The notes beneath the pieces are model-generated. The model was not told the DNA's origin and ran no database searches. It saw only the letters and a list, made by a program, of their open reading frames with translations. From the NCBI GenBank assembly GCA_014281115.1, contig JACONQ010000002.1:3844001-3908000 (forward strand): DNA of 64,000 nt, given 5' to 3'. The stretch's first letter is position 1. Each line of letters starts with the position of its first letter. The position numbers were made by a program, and so were the translations under genes. Origin of the DNA: Laburnicola sp. R22_1. Taxonomy: Eukaryota > Ascomycota > Dothideomycetes > Pleosporales > Didymosphaeriaceae. Shown piece by piece: positions 32,959-44,684 of this stretch.

Positions 32959-33823
32959 CGCCAAGCCTTAATAGTCTGCCCCCGTCAAGTTCTGGACGTT
33001 TATTTATTTATTTATTCATATCCGTTTATAGTCGACCTAACCTTTTACAGATTATGAGACTTAATAGCAAGCACAACCAAGGTTCAACAGCTAAAGTACG
33101 TAAAAAAAAAGAAAAAAAAAAGGGCGCGATTAGGATTAACTATAGTGGGGAGCCAAAGCATAACGCGCATAATTAGTAAAGGGCTAATCACATAACAGCT
33201 GCAGAACAATTAAACTATAGGACAGTGACCTTAGAGTTACTATTTAACTATAGAGCTCTAAAGGGTGGCGAAAATAGCAGAATCGCTGTAGGCAATAAAT
33301 AGCCCTTTGTACTACCTAAGATCTGTACTTTAGTACCTTAATTCTATCCTTAACATAGGTCCTCCTATTATTACTACCACTAAGGCGGTTAGCTTTTACA
33401 TAAAAACGCGCAACAGCTACAACTAACTTAGAAAGCTTCCTTTTAAATTATAGAAATACTATAAGTAGAGGAGTAAGATTATTAGCAACAATAAGGATAA
33501 TAAGCTCCTTAAAAAGCTCTAGCTACTACAGCTGCACCTTTAGATCTTAGAGGATTAAGCTAGTAAGGATACCTATCTAAACTATAGCACTATCTCTCAC
33601 AAAAATAGAAGGCACACAAGGGAGGAAAGATAAGGACTACATTAAAGAGCAACGCAATGCCCTTAACGCTATCCTCGCAAGGTGGCCCTACAGCCTTACC
33701 ATCAGTGATAAGGCAAGTTCTGGACGTAAACTCATCTCATATGTATAAGAGTGTATTATACTCTTGAGGAAGTACTCAGTATATTCTGTACCCGCATGCC
33801 TGCATGTTCTTCGATACAAGCTC
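32959..33823. repeat. AT-rich degenerate tract, probable relic of repeats
   Basis: Rich in TA dinucleotides and stops in all frames, unlike the surrounding genes. A perfect 14-base direct repeat (CAAGTTCTGGACGT) occurs at 32986-32999 and 33714-33727. A TTTA run lies at 33000-33015. The composition suggests mutational decay of an old mobile element; no protein relic was recognised. Confidence 0.5.
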
Positions 33824-34741
33824 TCATTCCTTAAACTTCCCTCCCTCACTAACATCGGGATATACATCGAATCGCCGCTGTGTATAAATCGGAATCCCCT
33901 TCCGCACCTCCTCGATCCTCTCTCCCTTCAACTCTTTCACAACAATCCCCTCCTCCTCCCCCAACTCCCCCATGACCTCCGCATTAGGATCCACAATCAT
34001 ACTGTGTCCCCAAGCATTGTAGTCCGCCTTCATATCCCGACTCGGACTACAGAGTCCCACATACACCTGGTTATCCACCGCTCTGGCTCTCGCCTGCAAC
34101 TCCCAGTGCAGCGCGCCCGTCGTGAGATTGAAGGCGCCCGGGTAGAGCAAGAGAAAAGCGCCGCGACGCGCCGCGATGGTGGCGAGCTCAGGGAAGCGGA
34201 TATCGTAGCAGATTGCTATTGCAATCTTTCCGTATTCCGGGAGGTCGACGAGTGTGATCTTGTTGCCGGGGCTGAGCACGTCGCTTTCTTTGAATTTGAT
34301 CTTGCCCGGTATGTCGATGTCGAAGAGGTGCACTTTCCTGTGCGTTGCGAGCAGCTCTCCGCTCGGCGCAAATGTCAGGTTGGTGTTGTACCACTTCTTC
34401 TTGCCCTCCTTTCCGTCTTTGTCTTCCTTCTCTTGCACCAGCTCGGGTATGCTGCCGCCGACGATATATGCGTTTGCTTCTTTTGCGAGTTTGGATAGCG
34501 CGTGGAAGGTGGGCGATTGTGCTTCGGTCGGCGGGCTTGGGAGCAGCGTCTCAGCGTACTGGGGAAAGTACTTTGTGCCGTAGGGACTGTTGAAGCATTC
34601 GGGGAGGACAACGATCTTTGCGCCGCTCTTGGTCGCCTCGAGGACTTTTGTACGGGCGTGTGAGAGGTTGTGTGCTTTATCGGCGGTGCAGGCGAGCTGG
34701 ACGAGGGCGAGCTTGACGGATTGTTTGAGGAGAGATGACAT
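33824..34741 (-). CDS. Omega-amidase, Nit2/Nit3-type carbon-nitrogen hydrolase
   Basis: Nitrilase-superfamily amidase of 305 aa, single exon. Members of this branch hydrolyse 2-oxoglutaramate/2-oxosuccinamate or deaminated glutathione. The catalytic Glu lies in VVLPECFNSPYGTKYFPQYA, the Lys in THRKVHLFDIDIPGKIKF and the Cys in IAICYDIRFPEL. GAFNLTTGALHWELQARARA and YVGLCSPSRD are also family hallmarks. No targeting peptide is obvious, so the protein is probably cytosolic. Whether it prefers the Nit2 or the Nit1 substrate cannot be settled by eye. It lies immediately beside the transposon island but is itself intact. Confidence 0.95.
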   Translation of the reverse strand: MSSLLKQSVKLALVQLACTADKAHNLSHARTKVLEATKSGAKIVVLPECFNSPYGTKYFPQYAETLLPSPPTEAQSPTFHALSKLAKEANAYIVGGSIPELVQEKEDKDGKEGKKKWYNTNLTFAPSGELLATHRKVHLFDIDIPGKIKFKESDVLSPGNKITLVDLPEYGKIAIAICYDIRFPELATIAARRGAFLLLYPGAFNLTTGALHWELQARARAVDNQVYVGLCSPSRDMKADYNAWGHSMIVDPNAEVMGELGEEEGIVVKELKGERIEEVRKGIPIYTQRRFDVYPDVSEGGKFKE

Positions 34742-35722
34742 GTTGGCAGCAAGAATTTGAGAGAAAATAGAGAGTCCAAGATAGATTGACGCCTTGCACA
34801 GAGAAAGGTGGCTCAGGGCGGCTCAAGGCAGGATGAAGGCATGATCGGTCTGGTAGTTATCATGGAGGCCGGGCCGATGACAGCATTTGAGTTGCGCCCG
34901 GCATCCCGGCTATTCTTGCCAAATAAAGCGTGCCCCTCAACACCATGACCATCACAACATACCAGTCATGCCACCCTCCCAAACACCAAATCAACAAAAC
35001 GGAGACTGAAGAGAAACTCTGAACTTCATGTATTACTCTCAAACGTCCAATTAGGGGCGAACGAGCACCAAAGTGTGAATTATGTAATTGATCCGGACGT
35101 CTCCTCCAGCTGCACAATACCTACGACCATTCGACGGCGGGACGCCTAAAGATTCGCTTTGATAAAGTGTCCAACTTCCAGGACCGCTGCCGAAACCTAG
35201 CCAGCATAGTATAACAAGACAGAAGAAAGTATATGCACGCTCAGGTGCTAGAAAGCCAAGCGCAAACCCCGTCAAGATATGAGTCCTCCAGAAACTCCGG
35301 GCTCCTTCAGTGCCAATTAAGCAACCATCAGCCGTGACTGCCCTGGAGGTAAACACTCTTCAATTATTTTGCCGTCCACAAATGCAACGCCGACTCAATG
35401 CAAAATCTCCACAAAAGAAAACTCGAAGCATGTGAGACCATCTGATAGTCGGGAAGAACGCAAATCGGATGCGCACGCAGCATGAAATACTTACGCCTTT
35501 TGAGTGTTCCCCATCATCAGACGTAGGTTCTTCGCACCAAACACCCGTGCATGAAGCGCTGTGCTGCGATAAAGTTGGAAATCGTTTTTCGTTAAACTCC
35601 ACGAAGCATAGTAAGGGAAAATTAGAGCTTCTTAAAAACAAAACGGTAGGTGCCTGATAATGTTAGTAGTCATACTATACACGGTATTTGTGTACTTACC
35701 ACTGACCATCCGTTGCGCTCCT
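34742..35722. other. Intergenic, ~1 kb, no gene seen
   Basis: Short minus-strand frames (e.g. 35051-35356) have no family signal or splice logic. The region forms the promoter of the Nit2-like gene and the 3' flank of the Ser-rich gene. Confidence 0.5.
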
Positions 35723-38700
35723 TCACAATGACCCAGCAGCATATGGAATTAGGATCGATAGAAGGATTGCGGCGGTAATACCGACATTAACAGTTATACC
35801 GGCACCAAGCGCAACCCTCTTCGGGGTCGATGACACATGCGTAAGGCGACCGCTGGTCACATTGACAATCACAAGGTCTCCCATCCAACGATACAAGATG
35901 AGTGCCGGCGGAAATATGCAGAACAACGCAAAGATGGCCCAGGACATCTTCAACCTCTGCTCCTCTTCATCAGGATCGGTGGCACGCTCAGGACAGAGCA
36001 GATGGGGAGAACGCATGTTAGCACGAACTCTTCCCATTGACACCCGGCTGGCATGGAATCTCAGAGGCGTGTGGGTGTTGCTCGTGGATGGGCGCCCGCT
36101 ATCAGCAGTTCCAAAACGGCGAGACGCGTTTGTACTGTGACCCGACGACGAGGAACTCTCTGTATCCGGCGCAAGCACCATCTGCCGTAGCTTTGTCTGC
36201 CCAGTAACGGCCGCACGGCTAGTTCGGCGTGATCGGTGGGGTGTAATTGGAGATCGTAGTGAAACCCGACTGCCGCGGGGAGTAGGATCCGCAAAGGGTG
36301 ATTCTGGATTCGGCTGTGAGGACAATGGCGCCCGCGAAGGGGTTCGCGAATACGAATCAGAAGACGGAATCGTTAGGGGCGGGACAATGCGGTTCACACT
36401 GCCAGTCCGTCCTGGCAATGTATCCAAGTCAGGGCTATCATAGCTGAAGATTGAAGCCCTACTAGAGGCGACGAAGCTAGGCCTACCGCCACGTATGATA
36501 ACACTTCGACTGGCAGAAGACCTGAAAGCTGAAAAGTCCGATTCATCGGGAGATTGGCTTTGGCCAAACCTAGCTCCACGGCTGCTGTTGTCGGCCACAC
36601 TGCTGCCGGCTTCGTACATACCCGTGCCTCGAGGGGTGCCGGTCAAATTTCCTTTAGGCCCAAGAACAGTGAGTTTCTCGAAGGTATTCTCACGACACAG
36701 ACCGTGACTGTCGTGACCGCCATTCGGGGTGGCTACCATAGGGACAATGAGATCGCCAGAATGCGGTGAACTAGAGTCAGCTTGAGACCCATATGCCTGG
36801 TTTCGACCCGCGTCTTCTGCTTCGGCTTGATACATAATATCTTCGTTGGGCCCCGATGCGAGTAATTCCTGTGTCTCTTTGTCACTGAAAGCGTAGGGAT
36901 TAACCCAAGGCGTGAAAGAATGAGGTTCTTGCTGGAGACCGACACCGCTGTTATTCCATCCGTGGAACGCGGGAACAGTCGATGATGGCAGCGGGCTAGA
37001 TGTAACAGGGCCAGTATGTCCATACTCAGGAGCTGAGCGTCCACTAGGACTGGTGAGCATCGGTAGAGGAGACGAGTGAAACGGGTTAGAATGGGAAGCC
37101 ATTGGTTGTGGGTGTCGATACGGAAAGGTTCCAGACGCAAGAGGTGGCTCTTCCCAGGCCGGGAAGGAGCCTGAGAACCCCATGCTGTCTCGGCTAGAAT
37201 GGCTGTCTTCAGAGCTACTGTAGTCGGCGATGCTGTCGCCAAGGGAGGCTCGGAAATCGCGCTGGCTGCCATTTGCCACGGTTTCCCAATCAGCATTATC
37301 CATTTCGTTCTCATATTCAGCCAGCTCTGAGATCTCCTCTGGTTCGTCCTCATATCCAATTAACTCAGAAATTTCCTCTTGATCGTGCTGTGCTTGATCT
37401 TGGTCCAAGTCTTCGTTGCTTCTATTGCGCAGCAAATGGCCGGAGCTTCGTCTTGCCCATATAGCCGGAATGGCTTCAGTCCGTTGTTGACTACCAGCAT
37501 TCTCAAAAATTTCTTCTGCTTGCTCCAACGCCTCCTGAGGGATGTACTTGTTTGATTGAGTTTCGGGTTGGGAGTAAGAAGACGAGGATTCTAACATGGG
37601 TTGTCCAGGAATAGCCTCTCCAACGACCGGCTGGGCAGAAAGAGCGCCCCCAACGACCTGTTGGGAAAGCTGAAGGAGTTGTCGAGTGTCTCCATACGAT
37701 GAGAATTTGGGAAACATCTTGGAGGAGTCGGGCCGCTTTGGTGAGTCAACGTTGTCATCGTATTCGAAAGCTGGTGCTAATGGAGCCGGTATCGAAGGTG
37801 GTGAACCTGGATTCGTTGCTATCGCAAGCTTTCCGACACGACCTGCCTGCACAGGTAGGCTTGCTACCTCATCATGGCTGCTCATGTTGTGTTGAGCAAA
37901 GTCGAACTCGAATTGGTCAAAAGTGCTATCAGGGCGTTCAGTTTGCATCGGGCCATCGAGAACATCTGATGGAGAAGATAGGTATTCGGCGTGCACTTCT
38001 CCTGATTTATCAAGCATTGGTTGAGAAGCATCAGAGCTTCCGGCCATCTTATATTCGTCGATAAACTTGCTGATTGTGTCGGTCTTATCGGTTCCCTGTT
38101 TCAGCGAGCGATGGAACATCTCTTGTTCAAGCGTCCTGGATGCGCGACGACTCGTACGTCGAGAGCTTGGGTACTCATATCCAGTTTGAGATATGTATTC
38201 GTTGGCGAGCACGTCTGCACCTCCACTCATGCGCCAGTAAGGGTTGCTTTGCACGTTACTAGAACGGCTTGGTGGGTAGTTCGACTGCCGGCGATCGTCG
38301 CCCGTATAGACGGAGGAGCTAGGATATATCGAATCAAGATCATCGTAGTACGGCCTCGTCGAAAGATCCCCTTCTGGAACAAACAGACGCGGGGGAGATG
38401 CCCGCCCGAGCTGGCTAGATGGATCGTCGGGTACCATAGAGGCGAGAGTAGAATGGAATCGCTGCGTGGAATTAAGAGGTTGCTCGGATGATATAGTTGA
38501 ACTTCGTTGACTCGTCGTAGAGTGAGGCGGCAAGCCTGGCGTGGGAGGTTCGTCAGGCAAGAGTGACGACTTGGGGGTTACTGCACGGTAGCTTCGTTCA
38601 AGTGGCCGCGGGAAATCGCCCTCGAAACTTGCCGAGGCAAGCCTGACGCGCGCATCCGATAGATCTTGCAACTCTTGGTCTTGTGTCCTTTCGTGAGGTT

Positions 38701-40106
38701 TAACCAATTTCTTAGTGAGCGACCTGGTGAGCTGCTTTAAGGAAAAGCGAGACTCATTGGCGCGTTTGCCGACCGACACCGGCGAACTGGCCAGATCTGA
38801 CTCCGGGCTCTGGAACGGTGAACCATACGAAGAAGAGCCAGGACTCTGGGCAACAGGAGTTGGCGGAAGGGGCATTTCATAATTCACCGGTGGAGGGTAC
38901 TCGTCGCCATGCCTCCTGATTATAGAGGAATAAGCGGACGACAGGTCATTATAAAGTGGACGTTTCGGGGCCATCTAACATTGTTAGCCTCTTCCACCAT
39001 GCTGGGGCAATACGACTACCTCTGAAACCCCAAAGCCGTCGTCTGACGAGCCCAATAACACGTAATCGGTGGACTCGAGGTCGCGTGACGGTGTCACGAT
39101 GTTTTCCAGTACAAGCGAACTGTGTGGATTAACGAGGTCGAAAGAAGCACCGCGATAGTGGATAACTGCCGGCGTAGCAGGCGGTGTCGCGGGTGCAGTC
39201 GACGAGAAGCTAGCGACGTTTAAACGCGGCGGTTCATGTTCGTCGCGTGGCGGCGAAAGTGAAGGGTCAATTAAGTTCGGAGGCCTTGGGAATCGTGAGA
39301 GCGAGAAAGTCGAAGGAGTTGTGTGTGAATCGACGGAAACCGAATTCTCGAAAGACGGGAAACACGTCGTCCGAAGAGGCGATAGACGCGGATGCGCCGA
39401 AGTCACGGATGCAAGAGGGGAAGGGGCAGGGACAGGGAGGGTTGCGGACAGCGGTTTGGGCAGCCTTTTGATCGGCTTGAACTCACGTACTTTAACAGCT
39501 GAGCTGTATGACCCGTACGGTTCGTCGGTTTGTGGCCGAATCAGCTTCTCCGGCGACAGTTCGTGCTGCTGGTGCGGGGGAGATGGCGGAAGCGGCTGAT
39601 GGGAGACTACTTGATGCGTCTGCCCCAGGCTATATATCAGCTGAAGGTCTTGCATTTGGATATGACAGAGGTAGATAGAGATCTTGTCGCCAAATCTACC
39701 GAGCGCATCTCCGTGCTGAAGGTGGGCAGGCTTGGGAGTATGGGTTGAGAGCGACAGCTTTACTTACAGGGTGAGCAAGGTGCAAGGGACGAGGCGCTGG
39801 CCGACGCGCAGAGAGCGGCGTCTGTGAAACTGACGGGACGCGTTCGACGTCGTTCAACCCAGACGCGGCGGCCTTCCTCCGTAGAGTCTTGCCGGGCGGG
39901 GTGGATTGTGACGCGGGCGAGTTTTGTTGTTTGCGGTACTCGTGGAGGGTGAGGTTGCGGAGAGAGAGACGGGAAGAGGTAGAGCTGTGGACCGAGTGAT
40001 TCGGGGAGTGAAGAGGCGTCCTCGGATCAACCGCACGCATTTGCAGTGAATGAGAAATTGACGCCATGCCTGCTGCCTTGCCGCCTTCACCGCCGTACAT
40101 TTTCAT
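35723..40106 (-). CDS. Large Ser/Pro-rich protein with C-terminal membrane hairpin (1396 aa)
   Basis: Three exons (39768-40106, 39020-39619, 35723-38974) joined in frame. The intron at 38975-39019 has GTAGTC..GGCTAAC..TTAG. Almost the whole chain is Ser/Pro/Asp-rich and disordered, with short conserved-looking motifs such as RFSLKQLTRSLTKKLVKP, DTISKFIDEYKMAG and RMSGGADVLANEYISQ. The last ~75 residues are different: KMSWAIFALFCIFPPALILY, a polar loop, and then VNVGITAAILLSILIPYAAG, i.e. two hydrophobic helices. This suggests a tail-anchored cytoplasmic scaffold, such as a cell-cortex or polarity protein. I do not recognise a named family. The third exon starts with ATG, so a shorter 1083-aa product is possible. 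Confidence 0.75.
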
Positions 40107-41666
40107 GAGACCCGCCGTCACCTCGGAATGCCCCTCTCAATGTCCTCCTGGATAATTCGGTGAAGGGCTATATCGAACAGGGACATTGCGGCGCCCAAGC
40201 CATGCGCATATCGCCCGTTGGCGAGCGGGTAGCCTGTGGAGGGTTCCTTGTTAGCTTACACTGCGTTGCTTCTCTTTTTAGGACGTGTCTCTCCCATTGC
40301 CGGACCCATGTACCTTTGTTGTCTGATCCCACTCCCCGCTGAGCCCTCCGAGATACGCTTCTTTGCTGTCTCTTTTCAAGTTGGCTCCACTTCTCGGTCC
40401 TCGAGTATCCTTCCGCTGCGGAGTGTGACGTTGCGAGAGTGGCCGAGGGATTGGAAGGCCTCTATGGGTATTCGTTGCGGCGGGTTTGAAGCTGGGCAGA
40501 TGGGACGGGACACAGATGTAGAAAGAAAGGCGTCAATATTACGATTAAAAGCGAGAGGTAGAGAAATGTCCGATGCAAAGCAGAACAAGGAAGCAGCTAC
40601 AAGCTCGCCGTACACACGAGGAAAGCACCAAGCACCACGCTCTGAGAGGAAGGAAGCACCAACATCCCCATGAACACAAGGAAAGAGCCTCGCACAGAAG
40701 CCGAAGAGAAAAACAGACGCCACGCCGCGCGAGCCCCGCCCATTCCACCGCATCCGCGTCGCCTCGAGTGTGTGAGAGCAGGACGCGATGCAGCAACGTG
40801 TGTGGTTGTGGTTTTAACAAGGCCCTGGCTAGACCCGTCGGCGGGCAGCCAATCAGCCGGCAGAAGACGCCTGCGAGCGCGACGCAGGCTGATGCGCCAG
40901 CGACGCTCGCCCACTGATCGCTCTCCAGCGCCCGCTTTCTCATGCTCGTCATCTCGTTTCCATCTGGGACCGGGGTCGTCAACTGGCTTCTCGAGCCAAT
41001 CTGCCACTTCCGAAGCCTTGTGCGAGGGGGTCGCGAGCAGTGGGGGTTGGGAATGGCGCCAGGTCTGGCTTCAGCTGGTGACGACGGCCATGTCGAGACC
41101 TGCAGCTGGAAGAGGCTCTTTGGAGATTTAGCTAAAAGGGGCCAGCAGGAATAGGAGTCCATGCTGTGCGGCAAAGTCGTGCATGCTAGAAGGTATTACG
41201 ACCACATACTCAAGAGCGTTGCACTAACTTGGTAATTTCTTCCAGCGCTCTTCGACGGCGCCGACGCGTCGGGTTCCCATCCAACTAGCGAAGGCTAGGA
41301 ACTGACGACCTATCTATCGATTCTAGTTCGCGTCATTGAAATAGTTCTCTGTGTAATAAGCCAGTTCTTGGCCGTCAGCTGTCGGTGGTATGCGTGGCAC
41401 TGTACCTGCATAATGCTGTGTCGGAGCGGCTCAACGTTGTGGAAGACCGACATGCATGAAGTTACAGTGCGTATAACTCGTGTGACTCTCTTCGAGGAGC
41501 TATTGAAGGTCTAGCTTTGCATGAGGGTGCGCCGTGGATATCAGAAATACAAAAAATTGAATACAGTTGGCCTTCGTATCGCTTATCCCGGGGTAACACA
41601 CATGTATATTACTGTGGTGGTATTCTGCCACTTGAACCGTTTCGTTCATTCCCTCTTCAGCCCGCT
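40107..41666. other. Intergenic, ~1.5 kb, no accepted gene
   Basis: Long frames on the minus strand (40545-41174) are Cys/Leu-rich translations of GC-biased DNA with no motif. An internally deleted miniature-element copy lies at 41557-41614. Confidence 0.45.
41557..41614 (+). mobile_element. Miniature element, internal fragment (copy 5)
   Basis: Shares GTATCGCTTATCCCGGGGTA with the centre of copy 1 and ends in ACTG. The outer arms are mostly lost. Confidence 0.65.
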
Positions 41667-41980
41667 TCACTCGTATTCAGGTGCACTGCAACCCATCCTG
41701 ATATCCTTCTCGGTGACCAATTTGTCCACGCGCGCAACAAGCGCGTCGACCTTCTTGTGTATGTCCGCAACCTCTTGCTTAATCTTCACAATGTCCTGGT
41801 CGGAATCTGGCGAAGATTTGTCATATTGCGCTTCAGAGTTCCCCCAAATTCCAACTATTCAGTATAGGAATTAGTATAAACCCAAGTAACCTAGTCATAT
41901 GCAAATATAACATAGCCGCAGTGTTTCCTACGTGTTAAACCGAGAGCAAAATAGTCTCTTGGATTCAACGAGGTTGACAT
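41667..41980 (-). CDS. Possible small coiled-coil protein (78 aa)
   Basis: Two exons, 41932-41980 and 41667-41854, separated by a 77-bp intron with GTAGGA donor and TACTAAT branch, would encode 78 aa. The product starts MSTSLNPRDYFALGLTLG and continues with the heptad-patterned DIVKIKQEVADIHKKVDALV and RVDKLVTEKD. The amino-acid pattern of the second exon is strongly protein-like, while the first exon and the donor are weaker. It sits between copies 5 and 6 of the miniature element. It could also be the 3' end of a decayed larger gene. I do not recognise the family. Confidence 0.4.
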
Positions 41981-42199
41981 TCACGTCAAGATTCTTTAGC
42001 TGTTCTGAAGCGGACGATGTAGCTTTGAAGATTTGATAGTTTGATTTGTGTCCATGAAATAAACAGAGCTGTGAGTTTGTTTCGAATGCGCTTTGAGGGG
42101 TTCTGGGTGGCTGACACTGCAGTCAATAGTGCCATAGCGTAAGGCATCGTCATTCCCCAATGGGGATGTCGGTTGTTGGCCATGATGTATCTTGTAGTA

Positions 42200-42270
42200 C
42201 AGTACTGGGACAGAAGTTTGAGTACAATATTACCCCTGAAATAAGTAATACCGAGGCCAAGTGTACTTAA
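42200..42270 (-). mobile_element. Miniature element, right end missing (copy 6)
   Basis: Starts CAGTACTGGGACAGAAG after TA and continues through ACCCC and GGCCAAGTGTACTTAA. The last ~20 bases of the right arm are replaced by unrelated sequence. Confidence 0.7.
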
Positions 42271-42439
42271 CAGCTATAGAAAAAGTCTCGAAATAAGTAA
42301 TTATAAGAGCTATCTATACAAACTAGTACTCTAGAGTATACAGCAATACAAATACGCATGCCCTAATGAGCCTCCGAATGTATCTAAGATACGCTACCTA
42401 TCTGTCCAATTACTTCCAACGTATGCAAACATAGTAAAA

Positions 42440-42499
42440 ACTAGGATGAAAGTTTGAGTACAATGTGTTACCCCAGGATTAATAATACCAAGGCTAACT
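42440..42499 (-). mobile_element. Miniature element, both ends eroded (copy 7)
   Basis: Shares AGTTTGAGTACAATGTGTTA and ACCCCAGGATTAAT with copy 4. The terminal TA/CAGT is not intact. Confidence 0.65.
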
Positions 42500-42603
42500 A
42501 ATGCTGATATTGCACCACATACCTGCACAAAGCTACATTCTTCCTGTGCTCACATATTGTGGCTTCTCTCACGGTTGCATCCATGTGGCCAGTGAGGTTA
42601 AGC

Positions 42604-43968
42604 CTACCCGTTGACTCCAGTCTGTGTGCCCTTTGCCCTCGAGGATGCTGCACCACGGTTTCGTGTACTTTCGTTCTCTTTCAGCGCATCTCTTGCAAGT
42701 GCGTGCGGAGCTTGTTGGATTCCATACTCCTTGAGTTCCGAGCGTGATCTTCTCCGCCGAATTGAATGCTGTCTTTCGGGATCTTGGCCGCCAAGTAAGG
42801 AAGAGCGAGGACTGCTGTGTTCTAGTGTCACTTTGACATTTAGAGTGTCAGGTGTAGCTGCCGTTGTATTCTTGTTGTTGATGCCAGGCTCGTAGTCGCG
42901 GTACCTTCTCCGTTCTTCCTCACCCCTTCTCGGCCCATTCGATACTGTATCCTTGGTTGGATACATGGTCCCGGGCATATTCACGTACTGATCGAGAGCC
43001 CGAGGCAAGTCCGCAAAATTGAAGCCTTTTCCAATATGTTTCTCTGGCAAGAAGCGTTGCCCAACCTCCGTGTCCATATCCAGTGTGTAATCGATGTTTG
43101 GCAGATATCTAGACAGATTGGTGTACCACTCTGGGTAATCGCCGTGCCAGGAGCTAATGGTAGCATCCACGTCTATGCTCAGATGGACTTTCTTTACGTC
43201 GTCGGGCTTATGAACGAGCATTACAAAATCGAACTCGCGAGGTAGTCCTGAGCGTTGGGTCAAATTCTCTTCGAGGGTCCAGACGGCCATGGCGTCGTCC
43301 ACGTCGAAGTCAGAACCCCATGGGCTTTTGAGTACTCTCAGAGACCCTTGTATGCTCATCATGTCGTAGACTCGATAAGTCTTCTTAACGCCACCGCTAG
43401 GGTTTAGGGAAGCACTCAGAGGCGCCTGTGAGACGCCCAGTGAGCTCGACAGATTGAAGTTCCACTGCAGGTTTTCAGGCGAAACCGCTCCAAACATAAG
43501 TTCGGGGGCATGCTTCAAGATTCGTGGACTCGAGCGCGGATGCTTGTACCACCGCCTTTTAGTATGGGAGGCTGGGTTGGAGTTGCCATGCACAGACACC
43601 TTGATTGTTGCCGCTCGGAAGCGATGGTAATGGTGGTCTTGAGGATGGAAGACGAAGTGCACAGAGACGAAGTATACGTTCTTCAGGGTCCCTTCGTGTA
43701 TAGCTTTGCTCTGGTAATATCCGTGTTGCAAGCGGTTTACATGGGCCGAGACGAAGGCATTTCCAGGCAGCGTCCGCTCATACAAACATTTCTGGTGCAG
43801 TTGCAGTCGTTTGACAGGAGCGTTTGGATCCTTTGACTCGTGTTCCACGTGTCTATGCCGTAACTTTGCTCTACTACGTTCTGGCTGGCTTGGAAGTGCG
43901 CCCTCGGCCTCGCCATGTTCATCATGGTCGTCATGGTCTCCACGCAAACGTCGCAGCCATGAACTCAT
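42604..43968 (-). CDS. Protein of unknown function (454 aa)
   Basis: Single-exon frame of 454 codons. The first ~20 residues are charged and His/Asp-rich (MSSWLRRLRGDHDDHDEHGE). The middle (about 60-330) looks folded: FVSVHFVFHPQDHHYHRF, GSLRVLKSPWGSDFDVDD, REFDFVMLVHKPDDVKKVHL and VDATISSWHGDYPEWYTN. The last ~130 residues are Arg/Ser-rich and disordered. There is no signal peptide or membrane helix. I do not recognise the family. It reads as a genuine conserved domain of mixed beta/alpha type, with low-complexity ends. Confidence 0.78.
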   Translation of the reverse strand: MSSWLRRLRGDHDDHDEHGEAEGALPSQPERSRAKLRHRHVEHESKDPNAPVKRLQLHQKCLYERTLPGNAFVSAHVNRLQHGYYQSKAIHEGTLKNVYFVSVHFVFHPQDHHYHRFRAATIKVSVHGNSNPASHTKRRWYKHPRSSPRILKHAPELMFGAVSPENLQWNFNLSSSLGVSQAPLSASLNPSGGVKKTYRVYDMMSIQGSLRVLKSPWGSDFDVDDAMAVWTLEENLTQRSGLPREFDFVMLVHKPDDVKKVHLSIDVDATISSWHGDYPEWYTNLSRYLPNIDYTLDMDTEVGQRFLPEKHIGKGFNFADLPRALDQYVNMPGTMYPTKDTVSNGPRRGEEERRRYRDYEPGINNKNTTAATPDTLNVKVTLEHSSPRSSLLGGQDPERQHSIRRRRSRSELKEYGIQQAPHALARDALKENESTRNRGAASSRAKGTQTGVNG

Positions 43969-44684
43969 CTGGACCTACTAGGAGGTGCGGTGGCCAAGGT
44001 GTTCTAACTTCTGATACAGGGTCTGCTAGCGCAACAGCCACCTAAGCCGAGTGTAAGATGGCGTTCAAGCCCCAGTCCAGACTATGTCCGTGGTATGCCA
44101 GAGTCGACGAGTAACAGATTTGGGGCGTGTTAATAGAAAGACAGGTTCGTGCATGACAGAAACCTGCAGTAGTAGTAGTAGCAGCGTGTGAGAAAACAAG
44201 ATGAATGTGTACGCCGGCGCTCTTGTAGGTAGACAGAGAATGAAGAGAGGCTCAGGACTGCATGTCAAATCCAGGTCAGCTAAGCAGCCACGAGGGTTCT
44301 ATACGTTTATTAGGAGGCGCTCTCTGCGACAACCTTCCCTTTCACCTAGCGCTCAGCGCTCAGAAGGTCGCAGCAGACGTTCTAGGTGGCGTCCCGGCAG
44401 GGTCAAGTGTCAAGTTAGGAGCCAGTCGGTGGGCCGCGTGATGACGGACGGCCGGCCCTGGGGGGGGGGGGGGAGCACGGGGGATGAGTGATGGTTTTAG
44501 GCTGTTAGCTGCCTTATCGCTCGTTATCAGGGCTGGCTACCCCCACGTGGCGGGCCACAGAGATCGGGCATTGCGAGCCATGGAATGCAGCTTTCCACGG
44601 CGTACGTAGAACCGGGTGCGATGTGTTGATGGTGCAAACACGACTCTGCCCTCTCAAGTGACACGACCGTACTCAGGAGCCAGG
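43969..44684. promoter_or_regulatory. Divergent region between 454-aa gene and urease
   Basis: About 700 bp upstream of two divergent genes. Contains a 14-base G run at 44460-44473 and an AGT trinucleotide run near 44170. GATA-core sequences occur, but none stands out enough to be called a nitrogen-regulatory site. Confidence 0.4.

Larger units (their letters stand above)
41981..42603. other. Intergenic with two miniature-element copies
   Basis: Carries copy 6 (42200-42270) and copy 7 (42440-42499). A minus-strand frame at 41986-42183 (starting MANNRHPHWGMTMPYAMALL) could be coding but has no supporting signal. Confidence 0.45.

Noticed and set aside
37699..38064. Plus-strand frames opposite the Ser-rich gene
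   Set aside because: They lie antisense to a 3.2-kb uninterrupted coding exon and have no protein-like features.
40545..41174. 209-aa minus-strand frame in the gap before 41.6 kb
   Set aside because: Cys/Leu/Arg-rich translation typical of random GC-rich DNA; no domain, no conserved motif.
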